Below are positions 21,787-30,194 of a stretch of 33,697 bases of DNA, piece after piece. The DNA comes from Streptomyces sp. ADI95-17 (GTDB lineage: Bacteria > Actinomycetota > Actinomycetes > Streptomycetales > Streptomycetaceae): contig NZ_ML123046.1 of NCBI RefSeq assembly GCF_003846175.1, positions 244,892-278,588 on the forward strand. The letters run 5' to 3'. How positions within the stretch are numbered: position 1 is the stretch's first letter; the number at the start of each line of letters is the position of its first letter. The notes under the pieces are model-generated. The model saw nothing but the letters and a program-made list of their open reading frames with translations, was not told the DNA's origin and did not search any database. Both the position numbers and the translations under genes were made by a program.

Positions 21787-22920
21787 GTGTCAAGGCTGCA
21801 AGCTGAACGCTTGTACAAAGTGTTCGGCAGACGACCCGATCAAGCCGTGCAGAAGCTCGAAGGCGGCGCCGACCGCGACGAGCTGCGCGCCGACGGAACG
21901 ACCGCAGCGGTGATCGACGCCTCGTTCACCGTCGAACCGGGACAGATCTTCGTCGTGATGGGGCTGTCCGGGTCCGGAAAGTCCACGTTGCTGCGCATGC
22001 TCAACGGACTTCTGGAGCCCACTGCCGGACGCGTGCTCTTCGACGGCCAGGACCTGACCGCCCTGAGCCCCGCCGAGCTGCGACACGTCCGGTCCACCAA
22101 GATCAGCATGGTGTTCCAGCACTTCGCGCTGTTCCCCCACCGCAGCGTGCTGGAGAACGCCGGGTACGGCCTGGAAGTGCAGGGCGTACCGCGTGCCGAG
22201 CGCGAGAAGCGCGCCGCCGAGGCACTGGAGCTGACCGGCCTGGCCGGCTGGGAGAAGTCCTGGCCCGACGAGCTGTCCGGCGGCATGCAGCAGCGTGTCG
22301 GCCTGGCCCGTGCCCTGGCCACCGACGCCGACCTGCTGCTGATGGACGAGTCCTTCAGCGCGCTCGACCCGCTGATCCGCCGCGACATGCAGGACCAGCT
22401 GCTCGAACTGCAGAAGCGGCTGAAGAAGACCATCGTCTTCATCACCCACGACCTCAACGAGGCCATGCGCCTCGGCGACCGTATCGCCGTGATGCGCGAC
22501 GGGAGGATCGTCCAGCTCGGCACCGCCGAGGACATCCTCGTCACCCCGGCCAACGACTACGTCGCCTCCTTCACCCAGGACGTCGACCGGACCCGGGTGC
22601 TGACCGCCGGCGCCATCATGGCCGAGCCGCACACCGTCATGGGCACCAGCACGGACGACGGCAAGGAGCTGCGCACCGCCGCCGACGTGCTCGCGGCCGC
22701 CCCGGCCACCGTCACCGAGTCCACGCCGATCATCGAGCTGTTCACGCCCTGCTCGCAGAGCGGGGTCGCGGTCGCCGTGACCGACGCCGAGGGCAAGCTC
22801 ATCGGTGTCGTCCCGCGCGCCCGGCTGCTCGCCGTCCTCGGCGAGCCGATGACCCCCGCCGAGGCCCCGAAGGACGTCCGGACCGGCACGACCGTCACGA
22901 AGAAGGTGGCCAGTGTTTAG
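21787..22920 (+). CDS. Glycine betaine/osmoprotectant ABC transporter ATPase
   Basis: A 377-residue OpuAA/ProV-type ATPase. Walker A GLSGSGKST is at 59-67, the signature is LSGGMQQRVGLARALA, Walker B is DLLLMDESFSALDPL, and the switch is FITHDLNEAMRLGDRIAVMRDG. A C-terminal extension of about 100 residues resembles a CBS pair (ESTPIIELFTPCSQSGVAVA, GKLIGVVPRARLLAVL), which in OpuA senses ionic strength. I chose GTG 21787, with GCGAGG at 6 nt; GTG 21781 is too close to that site. The permease gene overlaps its end by 8 nt. A terminator lies in the mRNA leader, a likely control point. The family insert after the first strand (PDQAVQKLEGGADRDEL) is present. Confidence 0.92.
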   Translation: MSRLQAERLYKVFGRRPDQAVQKLEGGADRDELRADGTTAAVIDASFTVEPGQIFVVMGLSGSGKSTLLRMLNGLLEPTAGRVLFDGQDLTALSPAELRHVRSTKISMVFQHFALFPHRSVLENAGYGLEVQGVPRAEREKRAAEALELTGLAGWEKSWPDELSGGMQQRVGLARALATDADLLLMDESFSALDPLIRRDMQDQLLELQKRLKKTIVFITHDLNEAMRLGDRIAVMRDGRIVQLGTAEDILVTPANDYVASFTQDVDRTRVLTAGAIMAEPHTVMGTSTDDGKELRTAADVLAAAPATVTESTPIIELFTPCSQSGVAVAVTDAEGKLIGVVPRARLLAVLGEPMTPAEAPKDVRTGTTVTKKVASV

Positions 22921-25549
22921 GCTCCCTCTCGGTGACTGGGTCGACTCCGCCGTCGACTGGCTCCAGACCCATCTCGCCTGGCTGTTCGACGCGATCAGCT
23001 CCATAGTCAGCAACATGTTCGACGGCATAGCCGCCGTTCTCTCCGCCCCCGCCCCGCTGCTCTTCGCGGGCATCGTCGCGGTCATCGCCTGGTGGCTGCG
23101 CGGTCTGCTCGCCGGTGTGCTCGCCTTCGTGGGCTTCGCCGTCATCGACTCCGTCGAGCTGTGGGACGAGGCGATGGACACCCTCACCCTGGTGCTCGTC
23201 GCCACCATCATCGCGCTGGTGCTGGCCGTACCGCTGGGCATCTGGGCGTCCCGCTCCAAGACCGTCAGCGCGGTGACCCGGCCGGTCCTGGACTTCATGC
23301 AGACCATGCCCGCCATGGTCTACCTGATCCCCGGCGTCATCTTCTTCGGCGTCGGCGTGGTGCCCGGCATCATCGCCACCATCATCTTCTCGCTGCCTCC
23401 GGGCGTCCGGATGACCGAACTCGGCATCCGCCAGGTCGACGGCGAGCTCGTCGAGGCGGCCGAGGCCTTCGGCACCACCAAGCGCAACACCCTGCTGCGG
23501 GTCCAGCTGCCGCTCGCGCTGCCCACGATCATGGCGGGCATCAACCAGGTCATCATGCTGGGCCTGTCCATGGTGGTCATCGCCGGCATGGTCGGCGGCG
23601 GCGGCCTCGGCGGCGCCGTCTACCGCGCCATCGGCAACGTGGACGTCGGCCTCGGCTTCGAGGCGGGCATCTCCATCGTCATCGTGGCGATGTACCTGGA
23701 CCGGATGACCGGCGCCCTCGGCCGCGAGGTCTCCCCGCTCGCCCGCCGCGCGCTCGCCAAGGCGCAGTCGATGGCCGGCGGCCTGAAGATCTGGAACCAC
23801 CGTCCGCAGCCCGTGGTCGCGGTCTCCGGTGTGGTCGTCCTCGCGCTCGTCGCGGGCGCCCTGGGCATCTTCGGCTCCTCCGGTTCGGACGAGAAGAAGA
23901 ACACCGCCGACGGTTCGGACATCGGCGCGGGCAAGAAGATCAGCATGGGTTACATCCCGTGGGACGAGGGCATCGCCTCCACCTTCCTCTGGAAGGAGAT
24001 GCTGGAACGGCGCGGCTTCGAGGTCGACGTCAAGCAGTACGAGGCCGGCGCGCTCTACACCGGTATGGCCAACGGCCAGATCGACTTCGAGACCGACTCC
24101 TGGCTTCCGGTCACCCACGCCAGCTACTGGAAGAAGTACAAGGACAACCTTGAGGACATGGGCTCCTGGTACGGCCCCACCTCGCTGGAGCTGGCCGTCC
24201 CCTCGTACATGAAGGACGTCCAGTCGCTGGAGGACCTCAAGGGCAAGGGCTCGCAGTTCAAGGGCCGGATCGTCGGCATCGAGCCGAGCGCCGGTGAGAC
24301 GGGCCTGCTCAAGGACAAGATCCTGCCGGGCTACGGCCTGGACAAGGAATACAAGGTCGTCGACGGCTCCACGCCCTCGATGCTGGCCGAGCTGAAGCGC
24401 TCGTACGCCAAGAAGGAACCGATCGTCGTTCCGCTCTGGTCGCCGCACTGGGCGTACAACCAGTTCGAGCTCACCAAGCTCAAGGACCCCAAGAACCTCT
24501 GGGGCAAGGGCGACGGCATCCACACCCTGGCCCGCAAGGGCTTCTCCGCCGACAACCCCGAGGTCGGCAACTGGCTCAAGAACTTCAAGATGACCGAGGA
24601 CCAGCTCACCAGCCTTGAGGCGCAGATCCAGAAGTCCGGCTCCGGCAAGGAGCAGGAGGCGGTCCGCACCTGGCTGAAGGCCAACCCGGGCGTCGCCGAC
24701 AAGTGGACCCCGGTCACCAAGGCCGCCGCGTCCAAGGGCGCGAGCGGCAAGGACGAGCGCGACCGCGCCGTCGAGATGGCCTGGTTCCCGTGGGAGGAGG
24801 ACATCGCCGCCACGTACCTGTGGAAGGCGGTCCTGGAGGAGCGCGGCTACAAGATCAACCTCAAGCAGTTCGAGGTCGGTCCGATGTACACCGCGATGTC
24901 GCGCGGCCAGATCGACGTGCAGTTCGACGGCTGGCTGCCGTACACCCAGAAGAACTACTGGGAGAAGTACGGCTCGCAGCTGAGCGACCTCGGCTCCTGG
25001 TACGGCCCGACGTCCATCGAGGTCGCGGTCCCCTCCTACGTGAAGGACGTCAAGTCCCTCGCCGACCTCAAGGGCAAGGCCTCGCGGTTCAAGGGCCGGA
25101 TCGTCGGCATCGAGCCCGGCACCGCCACGATGGAGAACCTCAAGAAGAACGTGCTGCCGACGTACGGCCTGGACAAGGAGTACGAGGTCGTCGACTCCTC
25201 GACGCCCGGCATGCTCGCCGAGCTGAAGCGCGCGTACGCCAAGAAGGAGCCCATCGCGGTGCTGCTCTGGACGCCGCACTGGGCGTACAGCGAGTACGGC
25301 ATGACCAAGCTGGCGGACCCCGAGAAGGCCTTCGGCAACGGCGACCGGCTGCACACCATCGCGTCCAAGGACTTCCCGAAGAACTACCCGCAGCTGACGA
25401 AGTGGTTCAAGGACTTCAAGCTGAGCGAGGACCAGCTCGCCGGCCTGGAGAACCAGATCCAGAAGCGCGGCGCGGGCCACGAGGAAGAAGCGGTGAAGGC
25501 CTGGATGGAGACGAATCCGGGCATCGTGGACAAGATGGCTCCGCAGTAG
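22913..25549 (+). CDS. Betaine ABC permease fused to two tandem substrate-binding domains
   Basis: An 878-residue fusion. Residues 1-300 are the ProW/OpuAB permease, including the EAAEAFGTTKRNTLLRVQLP loop that docks the ATPase. A last helix at about 303-325 leads to an outside linker, then binding domain 1 (about 342-610) and domain 2 (about 618-878). The two OpuAC-like domains align almost without gaps and are more than half identical by eye; a 30-nt DNA segment is unchanged between them (24256 and 25087, 277 codons apart). Each keeps the aromatic cage motifs: SWLP or GWLP, GSWYGPTS and PHWAY. The import substrate is probably glycine betaine or proline betaine. GTG 22913 overlaps the ATPase gene. 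A single OpuAC domain fused to the permease is known; two in tandem is less usual. Confidence 0.92.
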   Translation: MFRLPLGDWVDSAVDWLQTHLAWLFDAISSIVSNMFDGIAAVLSAPAPLLFAGIVAVIAWWLRGLLAGVLAFVGFAVIDSVELWDEAMDTLTLVLVATIIALVLAVPLGIWASRSKTVSAVTRPVLDFMQTMPAMVYLIPGVIFFGVGVVPGIIATIIFSLPPGVRMTELGIRQVDGELVEAAEAFGTTKRNTLLRVQLPLALPTIMAGINQVIMLGLSMVVIAGMVGGGGLGGAVYRAIGNVDVGLGFEAGISIVIVAMYLDRMTGALGREVSPLARRALAKAQSMAGGLKIWNHRPQPVVAVSGVVVLALVAGALGIFGSSGSDEKKNTADGSDIGAGKKISMGYIPWDEGIASTFLWKEMLERRGFEVDVKQYEAGALYTGMANGQIDFETDSWLPVTHASYWKKYKDNLEDMGSWYGPTSLELAVPSYMKDVQSLEDLKGKGSQFKGRIVGIEPSAGETGLLKDKILPGYGLDKEYKVVDGSTPSMLAELKRSYAKKEPIVVPLWSPHWAYNQFELTKLKDPKNLWGKGDGIHTLARKGFSADNPEVGNWLKNFKMTEDQLTSLEAQIQKSGSGKEQEAVRTWLKANPGVADKWTPVTKAAASKGASGKDERDRAVEMAWFPWEEDIAATYLWKAVLEERGYKINLKQFEVGPMYTAMSRGQIDVQFDGWLPYTQKNYWEKYGSQLSDLGSWYGPTSIEVAVPSYVKDVKSLADLKGKASRFKGRIVGIEPGTATMENLKKNVLPTYGLDKEYEVVDSSTPGMLAELKRAYAKKEPIAVLLWTPHWAYSEYGMTKLADPEKAFGNGDRLHTIASKDFPKNYPQLTKWFKDFKLSEDQLAGLENQIQKRGAGHEEEAVKAWMETNPGIVDKMAPQ

Positions 25550-25572
25550 GGCTTCCCGCAGGTCCCGAAGCA

Positions 25573-25621
25573 CCGGAAAGGGTGGGCACCGCCGACGGCG
25601 GGCCCGCCCTTTCGGGGTTTT
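25573..25621 (+). terminator. Intrinsic terminator after the betaine operon
   Basis: GAAAGGGTGGGC (25576-25587) pairs with GCCCGCCCTTTC (25602-25613), 12 pairs with one T-G, then GGGG and TTTT. It starts about 25 nt past the stop codon of the fusion gene. Confidence 0.85.
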
Positions 25622-25709
25622 CGGACGCTCGTCATCCGGCCGACCTTGCGCAACCGTATGCGTAATGTGCTGGCAGCCGGAAGGATGACGAGTCGGGAGG
25701 GAGCCGGAC

Positions 25710-26255
25710 ATGGACGAGAAGGAAGCACTCCGCGTGGGCGCCGCGGTCCGCCGAAGGCGCAGAACCCTGGGGCTCACGCTGGCCGCGGTCGCCGGCCGCA
25801 GCGGTCTGTCCGTGCCGTTCCTCAGCCAGATCGAGAACGAGCGGGCCCGGCCCAGCGCCCGGTCGCTGGACCGGGTCGCCGAAGCCCTGGAGACCACCAC
25901 GGCACGGCTGCGCGCCGCCGCGGACTCGGCGCGCTCCGTCGATGTCGTGCGGGCCGGCGAGGGCGACGGCGTACGCCGGGTGGTGCGCGGCCGCCACCAG
26001 CTCAGCGCCCTGGAGTTCACCGGGGAACTCGACCTCGGGCGCGAGTTCCAGCACCGCAACGACGAGGTGATGTACGTGGCACAGGGTGCCGCCGAGGTGG
26101 AGGCCGAAGGGCAGGCGTACCGGCTGGAGCAGGGCGACACCCTCTTCCTGTCCGGCGGGGTGCGGCACCGCTGGCGGGCCACTGTGCCCGGCACGCGGCT
26201 GCTGGTCGTCGCGGTCGCCGAGCACATCGACGCCACCTACGACCCGCGCCGCTGA
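25710..26255 (+). CDS. XRE-cupin transcriptional regulator
   Basis: A 181-residue regulator. An XRE helix-turn-helix occupies about residues 8-63 (GAAVRRRRRTLGLTLAAVAG, SGLSVPFLSQIENERARPS) and a small cupin domain about 95-175 (RNDEVMYVAQGAAEVEAEG, LEQGDTLFLSGGVRHRWRA). The usual cupin metal histidines are only partly evident. Such proteins sense small metabolites, often amino acids, amines or polyamines. The ATG has GGGAGG at about 6 nt. The downstream BtuF-like gene begins 12 nt after its stop, so the two form an operon. It follows the betaine operon terminator and could control that operon or only its partner; the sequence does not decide. Confidence 0.9.
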   Translation: MDEKEALRVGAAVRRRRRTLGLTLAAVAGRSGLSVPFLSQIENERARPSARSLDRVAEALETTTARLRAAADSARSVDVVRAGEGDGVRRVVRGRHQLSALEFTGELDLGREFQHRNDEVMYVAQGAAEVEAEGQAYRLEQGDTLFLSGGVRHRWRATVPGTRLLVVAVAEHIDATYDPRR

Positions 26256-26267
26256 GAGGGGTCCGCC

Positions 26268-26975
26268 GTGCGCGTCGTCTCCCTGGTCCCCTCGCTCAGC
26301 GAGGCCGTCGCCGTCACCGCGCCCGGCCTGCTGGTCGGCGCCACCGACTGGTGCACCCACCCGGCCGGACTGGCCGCGACCCGGATCGGCGGTACCAAGA
26401 ATCCCGATGTTCCGGCCATTCTCGCGCTCCGGCCCGATCTGGTCGTCGCCAACGAGGAGGAGAACCGCGAGCCCGACCTCGCGGCGCTCCGGGCCGCCGG
26501 GACCGAGGTGCTCGTCACGGAGATCCGGACCCTCGACCAGGCCTTCGAGGAGCTGGACAGGGTCCTGGTCACCGCCTGCGGGCAGGCCAGGCCGCGCTGG
26601 CTGGACGAGGCCGAGGCGGCCTGGGCCGCGCTGCCGCCGCCCCGTGCACCGCGCCGCGCGATCGTGCCCATCTGGCGCAGGCCCTGGATGGTGCTGGGCA
26701 GCGACACCTTCGCCGGGGACCTGCTGGCCCGGCTCGGCGTCGGGAACGTGTACGCGGACCACGCCGAGCGCTATCCCCGTATCCCGCTCGACGTGCTCAA
26801 CGCCGCGGGCGCCGATCTGGTCGTCCTGCCCGACGAGCCGTACCGCTTCACCCCCGACGACGGGCCCGAGGCCTTCCCCGCCCTGCCCGCCGCACTCGTC
26901 GACGGGCGGTACCTCACGTGGTACGGGCCGTCACTGGTGCGGGCGCCTGCGGCGCTGCGAGCAGCACTCCGCTGA
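26268..26975 (+). CDS. Cytosolic BtuF-like helical-backbone metal receptor
   Basis: A 235-residue protein with the type III periplasmic-binding fold: RVVSLVPSLSEAVAV, GGTKNPDVPAILALRPDLVV, TEIRTLDQAFEELDRVLVTA, PIWRRPWMVLGSDTFAGDLL and PRIPLDVLNAAGADLVVLPDEPY. BtuF-type proteins bind cobalamin, haem or siderophores outside the cell, but this one has no signal peptide or lipobox, so it should stay in the cytosol. Proteins of this type without an export signal are common in actinobacteria and lack an assigned role. GTG 26268 follows a GAGAGGGG site and lies 12 nt after the XRE-cupin gene. Its last 62 nt overlap the end of the convergent TDT exporter gene. Confidence 0.85.
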   Translation: MRVVSLVPSLSEAVAVTAPGLLVGATDWCTHPAGLAATRIGGTKNPDVPAILALRPDLVVANEEENREPDLAALRAAGTEVLVTEIRTLDQAFEELDRVLVTACGQARPRWLDEAEAAWAALPPPRAPRRAIVPIWRRPWMVLGSDTFAGDLLARLGVGNVYADHAERYPRIPLDVLNAAGADLVVLPDEPYRFTPDDGPEAFPALPAALVDGRYLTWYGPSLVRAPAALRAALR

Positions 26976-28092
26976 ACAGCCCGCGCAGTGTCCGCACCCC
27001 GGCCACCGCCCAGGCCGCCACCAGCAGCACGTACAGCGCGACGGCCAGCCAGGTGTACGCGGTGAGCCCGGTGTGCCGGGCCAGTCCTGCGGCACCCGTG
27101 ACACACGTACCGACGGGGAAGGTGAAGCCCCACCACGTCATGCCGAAGGTCATGCCGTTGCGTGCGGCCCGCACCACCAGGGCGACGGCCAGCGCCAGCC
27201 ACATCAGCGCGAACCCCATCACCGGGACCCCGTACAGCACGGCGAACGCCTGGAGCCCCGAGGCGTACGGCGCCCCGATCGCACCCTGCGCCACATCGGC
27301 GAGCTGGTTGACCGCGGTCGTCGACTGACCGAGCGGGCCGAGGACCAGGAACAGCGTGGGCGTCAGCGCGAGCGGCAGCGGACCCTGGTGGACGAGCCGG
27401 GCGAAGATCAGCGGCAGCATCACCAGCGTGGCCAGCAGGCTCAGACCGAACATCGCGTAGCAGGCCAGCAGCATCGCCTCCCGCCACTGACCGGCCGGCA
27501 GCTCCGGCACCAGCAGCGGGCCCAGAGCCGCGGAGACCATCGGCGCCACCACCGGCAGCAGCCACACCGGCGACGCGGTGCCGGGCTCGATCCGGTGGCG
27601 TACGACCATCAGATACGGGATCGCGACCGCGGCGGCCAGCCCGATCAGCGTGCCCGCCGTGTACAGCACCACGTCCAGGGCGAGCGCCGCCCGATGCCCG
27701 ATCACGTCCTGGCCGACCACCATCGTCGAACCGCCGACCGCCAGCAGGGCCATCGACAGACAGCCGTAGAACGGGGCGACGGCAGGGTCGAGCAGATGAC
27801 TGCGGGCCTGGTCGCGGTGGGCGATCCAGTGCCCGGTCCGGGCCGCCAGCACCGCGGCCAGCGCGACCGCCGCCAGCACCCACACCACCGTGCAGGCGGC
27901 CCGCAGCCCCGGCACGTGCACGGGCAGCGCGACTCCCGCGCTCGCGACGATCGAGGTGCCCATCACGGCCGCGTACCAGTTGGGGCCGAGGTACCGCAGG
28001 GCAGGCAGCCGCTCGGCGGCCGGGACCGGGGTCGAGGGCTGTCGCGGCTGATTCGCCTGCTGTGTCTGCTGCGTCTGCGGAAAGATGGCCAT
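26914..28092 (-). CDS. TDT-family transporter (TehA/SSU1/Mae1 type)
   Basis: A 392-residue membrane protein with ten helices. Family blocks are LGPNWYAAVMGTSIVASAGV at the start, GPLGQSTTAVNQLAD in the middle and MTFGMTWWGFTFPVGTC near the end. Relatives export tellurite, C4-dicarboxylates or sulfite. A Gln-rich N-terminal tail (QTQQTQQANQPRQ) precedes the first helix. I chose ATG 28092; ATG 28137 would add 15 residues, and neither has a strong ribosome site. It is divergent from a LysR regulator, with a T-N11-A site between. The sulfite-exporter reading is attractive because a sulfonate monooxygenase and a sulfite-oxidase-type enzyme are also present in the window, but they are far away. The stop lies 62 nt inside the opposite gene. 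Confidence 0.88.
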   Translation of the reverse strand: MAIFPQTQQTQQANQPRQPSTPVPAAERLPALRYLGPNWYAAVMGTSIVASAGVALPVHVPGLRAACTVVWVLAAVALAAVLAARTGHWIAHRDQARSHLLDPAVAPFYGCLSMALLAVGGSTMVVGQDVIGHRAALALDVVLYTAGTLIGLAAAVAIPYLMVVRHRIEPGTASPVWLLPVVAPMVSAALGPLLVPELPAGQWREAMLLACYAMFGLSLLATLVMLPLIFARLVHQGPLPLALTPTLFLVLGPLGQSTTAVNQLADVAQGAIGAPYASGLQAFAVLYGVPVMGFALMWLALAVALVVRAARNGMTFGMTWWGFTFPVGTCVTGAAGLARHTGLTAYTWLAVALYVLLVAAWAVAGVRTLRGLFSGVLLAAPQAPAPVTARTT

Positions 28093-28140
28093 GCCACGAT
28101 TTTCTCGGCGGGGGCCGGGCCCCACCAGGGAGTCCATGTC

Positions 28141-28153
28141 TATGAGGTCATAA
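28141..28153. promoter_or_regulatory. LysR-type T-N11-A operator
   Basis: TATGA-GG-TCATA (28141-28152), followed by A at 28153, is a T-N11-A box with perfect inverted arms. It lies between the divergent TDT and LysR starts, and ends 9 nt before the LysR ATG. Autoregulation and control of the exporter are expected for this family; binding is not shown. Confidence 0.65.
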
Positions 28154-28162
28154 GGTGGCTTT

Positions 28163-29086
28163 ATGGCCGGCGAAGCACATGTCCCTCTCTCCCATCGGAT
28201 CCCCGACCTCGGAGCGCTGGAACTCCTGCTCGCCGTCGCCCGGCACGGCAGCCTGGGGCGCGCCGCCCGCGACGTCGGCGTCACCCAGCCCGCCGCCAGC
28301 AGCCGGATCCGCTCAATGGAACGGCAGCTCGGCGTGGCCCTGCTGGACCGGTCACCGCGCGGCTCCCGGCTCACCGACGCGGGCGCGCTGGTCACCGACT
28401 GGGCGCGCAGGATCATCGAGGCGGCCGAGGCCTTCGACGCCGGCGCACAGGCGCTGCGCGACCGGCGGGACTCCAGACTGCGGGTCGCCGCCTCCATGAC
28501 CATCGCCGAGTACCTGCTGCCCGGCTGGCTGATAGCGCTGCGCGCCGAACGGCCGGACACGGCGGTCTCGCTGCTGGCCGGGAACTCGGCGGCGGTGGCC
28601 GGCCGGCTGCTGGTCGGCGAGGCCGACCTCGGATTCGTGGAGGGCCTGTCCGTACCGGAAGGGCTCGACGGCACGGTCATCGCCCATGACCGCCTCGTCG
28701 TCGTGGTCGCCCCGTCCCACGCCTGGGCCCGCCGGATGACCCCCCTCACCCCGCAGGAACTGGCCGCGACCCCGCTCATCCTGCGCGAACACGGCTCCGG
28801 CACCCGCCAGGTCCTGGACGCGGCCCTCGCCGTGCACGGCGGCCTCGCCCAGCCGCTGCTCGAACTCTCCTCCACGACCGCGGTGAAGGGAGCGGCGGAG
28901 AGCGGCGCCGGTCCGTGCGTGCTGAGCGAACTGGCGCTCGGTGAGGAGCTGTCCTCGCGGCGCCTGGTCAAGGTCCCGGTCGCCGGAGTACGCCTGCGAC
29001 GCCAGCTGCGCGCGGTCTGGCCCTCGGGCCACCGCCCGACGGGACCCGCCCGCGACCTGCTGTCACTGACCGCACGGGACGGCTGA
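28163..29086 (+). CDS. LysR-family regulator, probable control of the TDT exporter
   Basis: A 307-residue LysR protein. The N-terminal winged helix-turn-helix is at about residues 14-75 (LGALELLLAVARHGSLGRAA, VGVTQPAASSRIRSMERQLG, LLDRSPRGSRLT), and the substrate-binding-type effector domain runs from about 105 to the end (RLRVAASMTIAEYLLPGWL, GEADLGFVEG, LILREHGSGTRQVLDAAL). The GSGTR motif is seen in CysL-like members that respond to sulfur or related metabolites. ATG 28163 has AAGGTGG close upstream. It is divergent from the exporter gene across a T-N11-A box. Sulfite or sulfur control is an inference from the family, not from the sequence itself. Confidence 0.92.
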   Translation: MAGEAHVPLSHRIPDLGALELLLAVARHGSLGRAARDVGVTQPAASSRIRSMERQLGVALLDRSPRGSRLTDAGALVTDWARRIIEAAEAFDAGAQALRDRRDSRLRVAASMTIAEYLLPGWLIALRAERPDTAVSLLAGNSAAVAGRLLVGEADLGFVEGLSVPEGLDGTVIAHDRLVVVVAPSHAWARRMTPLTPQELAATPLILREHGSGTRQVLDAALAVHGGLAQPLLELSSTTAVKGAAESGAGPCVLSELALGEELSSRRLVKVPVAGVRLRRQLRAVWPSGHRPTGPARDLLSLTARDG

Positions 29087-29138
29087 CCGGCCGCGAATAC
29101 GCTGGCGGGCGCCCGGTCCGTGGCGGAAGAATGCGCGG

Positions 29139-30098
29139 ATGGATGTGATCGCTCCACCCGCCGCCGGCGTCCGGCACCACTGGGCCGGCCTGCCCGCGCC
29201 CGTCCGCGAGGCCGTCGAGGACGTCCTCGGCGCCCGGGTCGTCGAGGCGCGCAGCCAGAGCGGCGGGTTCTCGCCGGGCGTCGCCGCCCGGGTCCGGCTC
29301 GCGGACGGACGGCGCGCGTTCGTCAAGGCGGTGAGCGCCGAGGCGAACCCGGGCAGCCCCGACCTGCACCGCGCCGAGGCCCGGCACACCGCGGCGCTCC
29401 CGCCCGGCGTCCCCGCACCCCGGCTGCTCGGCTCGTACGACGACGGCACCCACGTCGCCCTGGTCCTGGAGGACATCGACGGCCGCCAGCCCCGGGTCCC
29501 CTGGGACGCCGCCGAACTGGACCGGGTCCTCACGGCGGTCGGCGAGCTGGGCGCGGCCCTGACCCCGGCGCCGATCGACGCGCCCGCCGCGGCGGACCGC
29601 AAGGCGAGGATGTTCAGCGGCTGGCGGGACCTGCTGGCCGCGAGGGACAGCACCGGCCGGCTCGACCCGTGGGCGGCCCGCAGTCTCGGCCTGCTCGCGG
29701 AACTGGAGTCGGGCTGGGCGGAACCGGCCACCGGCGAAAGCCTCGCCCACAGCGACCTGCGGGCCGACAACATCCTGCTCACCGAGGACCGGGTGGTCTT
29801 CGTCGACTGGCCGCACGCGCTGCGGACCGCCCCCTGGTTCGACCTGCTGGCGATGCTGCCGAGCGTGGCGGCGCAGGGCGGCCCCGACCCCGAGGCCGTC
29901 TTCACCGCCCACCCGCTGGGCCGGAACGCCGACCCGGCGGGAGTGACGGCGGTACTCGCCGCGCTGACCGGCTATTTCGTGGCGGCTTCGCTGAAGCCCG
30001 CCCCGCCCGGCCTGCCGACGCTGAGGGCCTTCCAGGGGGCCCAGGGAGCGGCGGCGCTGCGATGGCTGCGCGGCAGGCTCGGGAACGCCGCGCCTTGA
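29139..30098 (+). CDS. Aminoglycoside phosphotransferase (APH)-fold kinase
   Basis: A 319-residue protein of the APH/choline kinase fold. The N-lobe is GGFSPGVAARVRLADGRRAFVKAVS with the nucleotide lysine; the catalytic loop is HSDLRADNILL (H204, D206, N211), and the metal Asp is D223 in VFVDWPHA. The signature HSDLRADN is complete, so activity is expected. Such enzymes phosphorylate antibiotics, sugars or small alcohols; the substrate is not readable, and many actinobacterial copies are not resistance genes. The ATG has GGAAGA at about 9 nt. It follows the LysR gene by 52 nt on the same strand, with a possible separate TACGCT -10 in the gap, and is convergent with the GntR gene. Confidence 0.88.
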   Translation: MDVIAPPAAGVRHHWAGLPAPVREAVEDVLGARVVEARSQSGGFSPGVAARVRLADGRRAFVKAVSAEANPGSPDLHRAEARHTAALPPGVPAPRLLGSYDDGTHVALVLEDIDGRQPRVPWDAAELDRVLTAVGELGAALTPAPIDAPAAADRKARMFSGWRDLLAARDSTGRLDPWAARSLGLLAELESGWAEPATGESLAHSDLRADNILLTEDRVVFVDWPHALRTAPWFDLLAMLPSVAAQGGPDPEAVFTAHPLGRNADPAGVTAVLAALTGYFVAASLKPAPPGLPTLRAFQGAQGAAALRWLRGRLGNAAP

Positions 30099-30194
30099 GA
30101 CGGCCCCGCGGCCGACGCCCGGAACAGCCGGGAGAAATGGTGACGGACAAGACCTTTGGGCCCTTACCGGGCGCCGTGCCGTACCGGCCGCGAC

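Noticed and set aside
24256..25116. Assembly duplication of the betaine-binding domain
   Set aside because: The two domains differ at many residues along their length, so they are a true diverged duplication and not a copied read.
22895..26236. A 1113-codon open frame on the minus strand
   Set aside because: It lies antisense to the betaine fusion gene and XRE gene. The translation is Gly/Asp/Val-rich with no family blocks, as expected for shadows in GC-rich DNA.
29139..30098. Aminoglycoside resistance gene
   Set aside because: The fold and active site fit APH kinases in general, but nothing points to an antibiotic substrate and such genes are common housekeeping-like members in Streptomyces.
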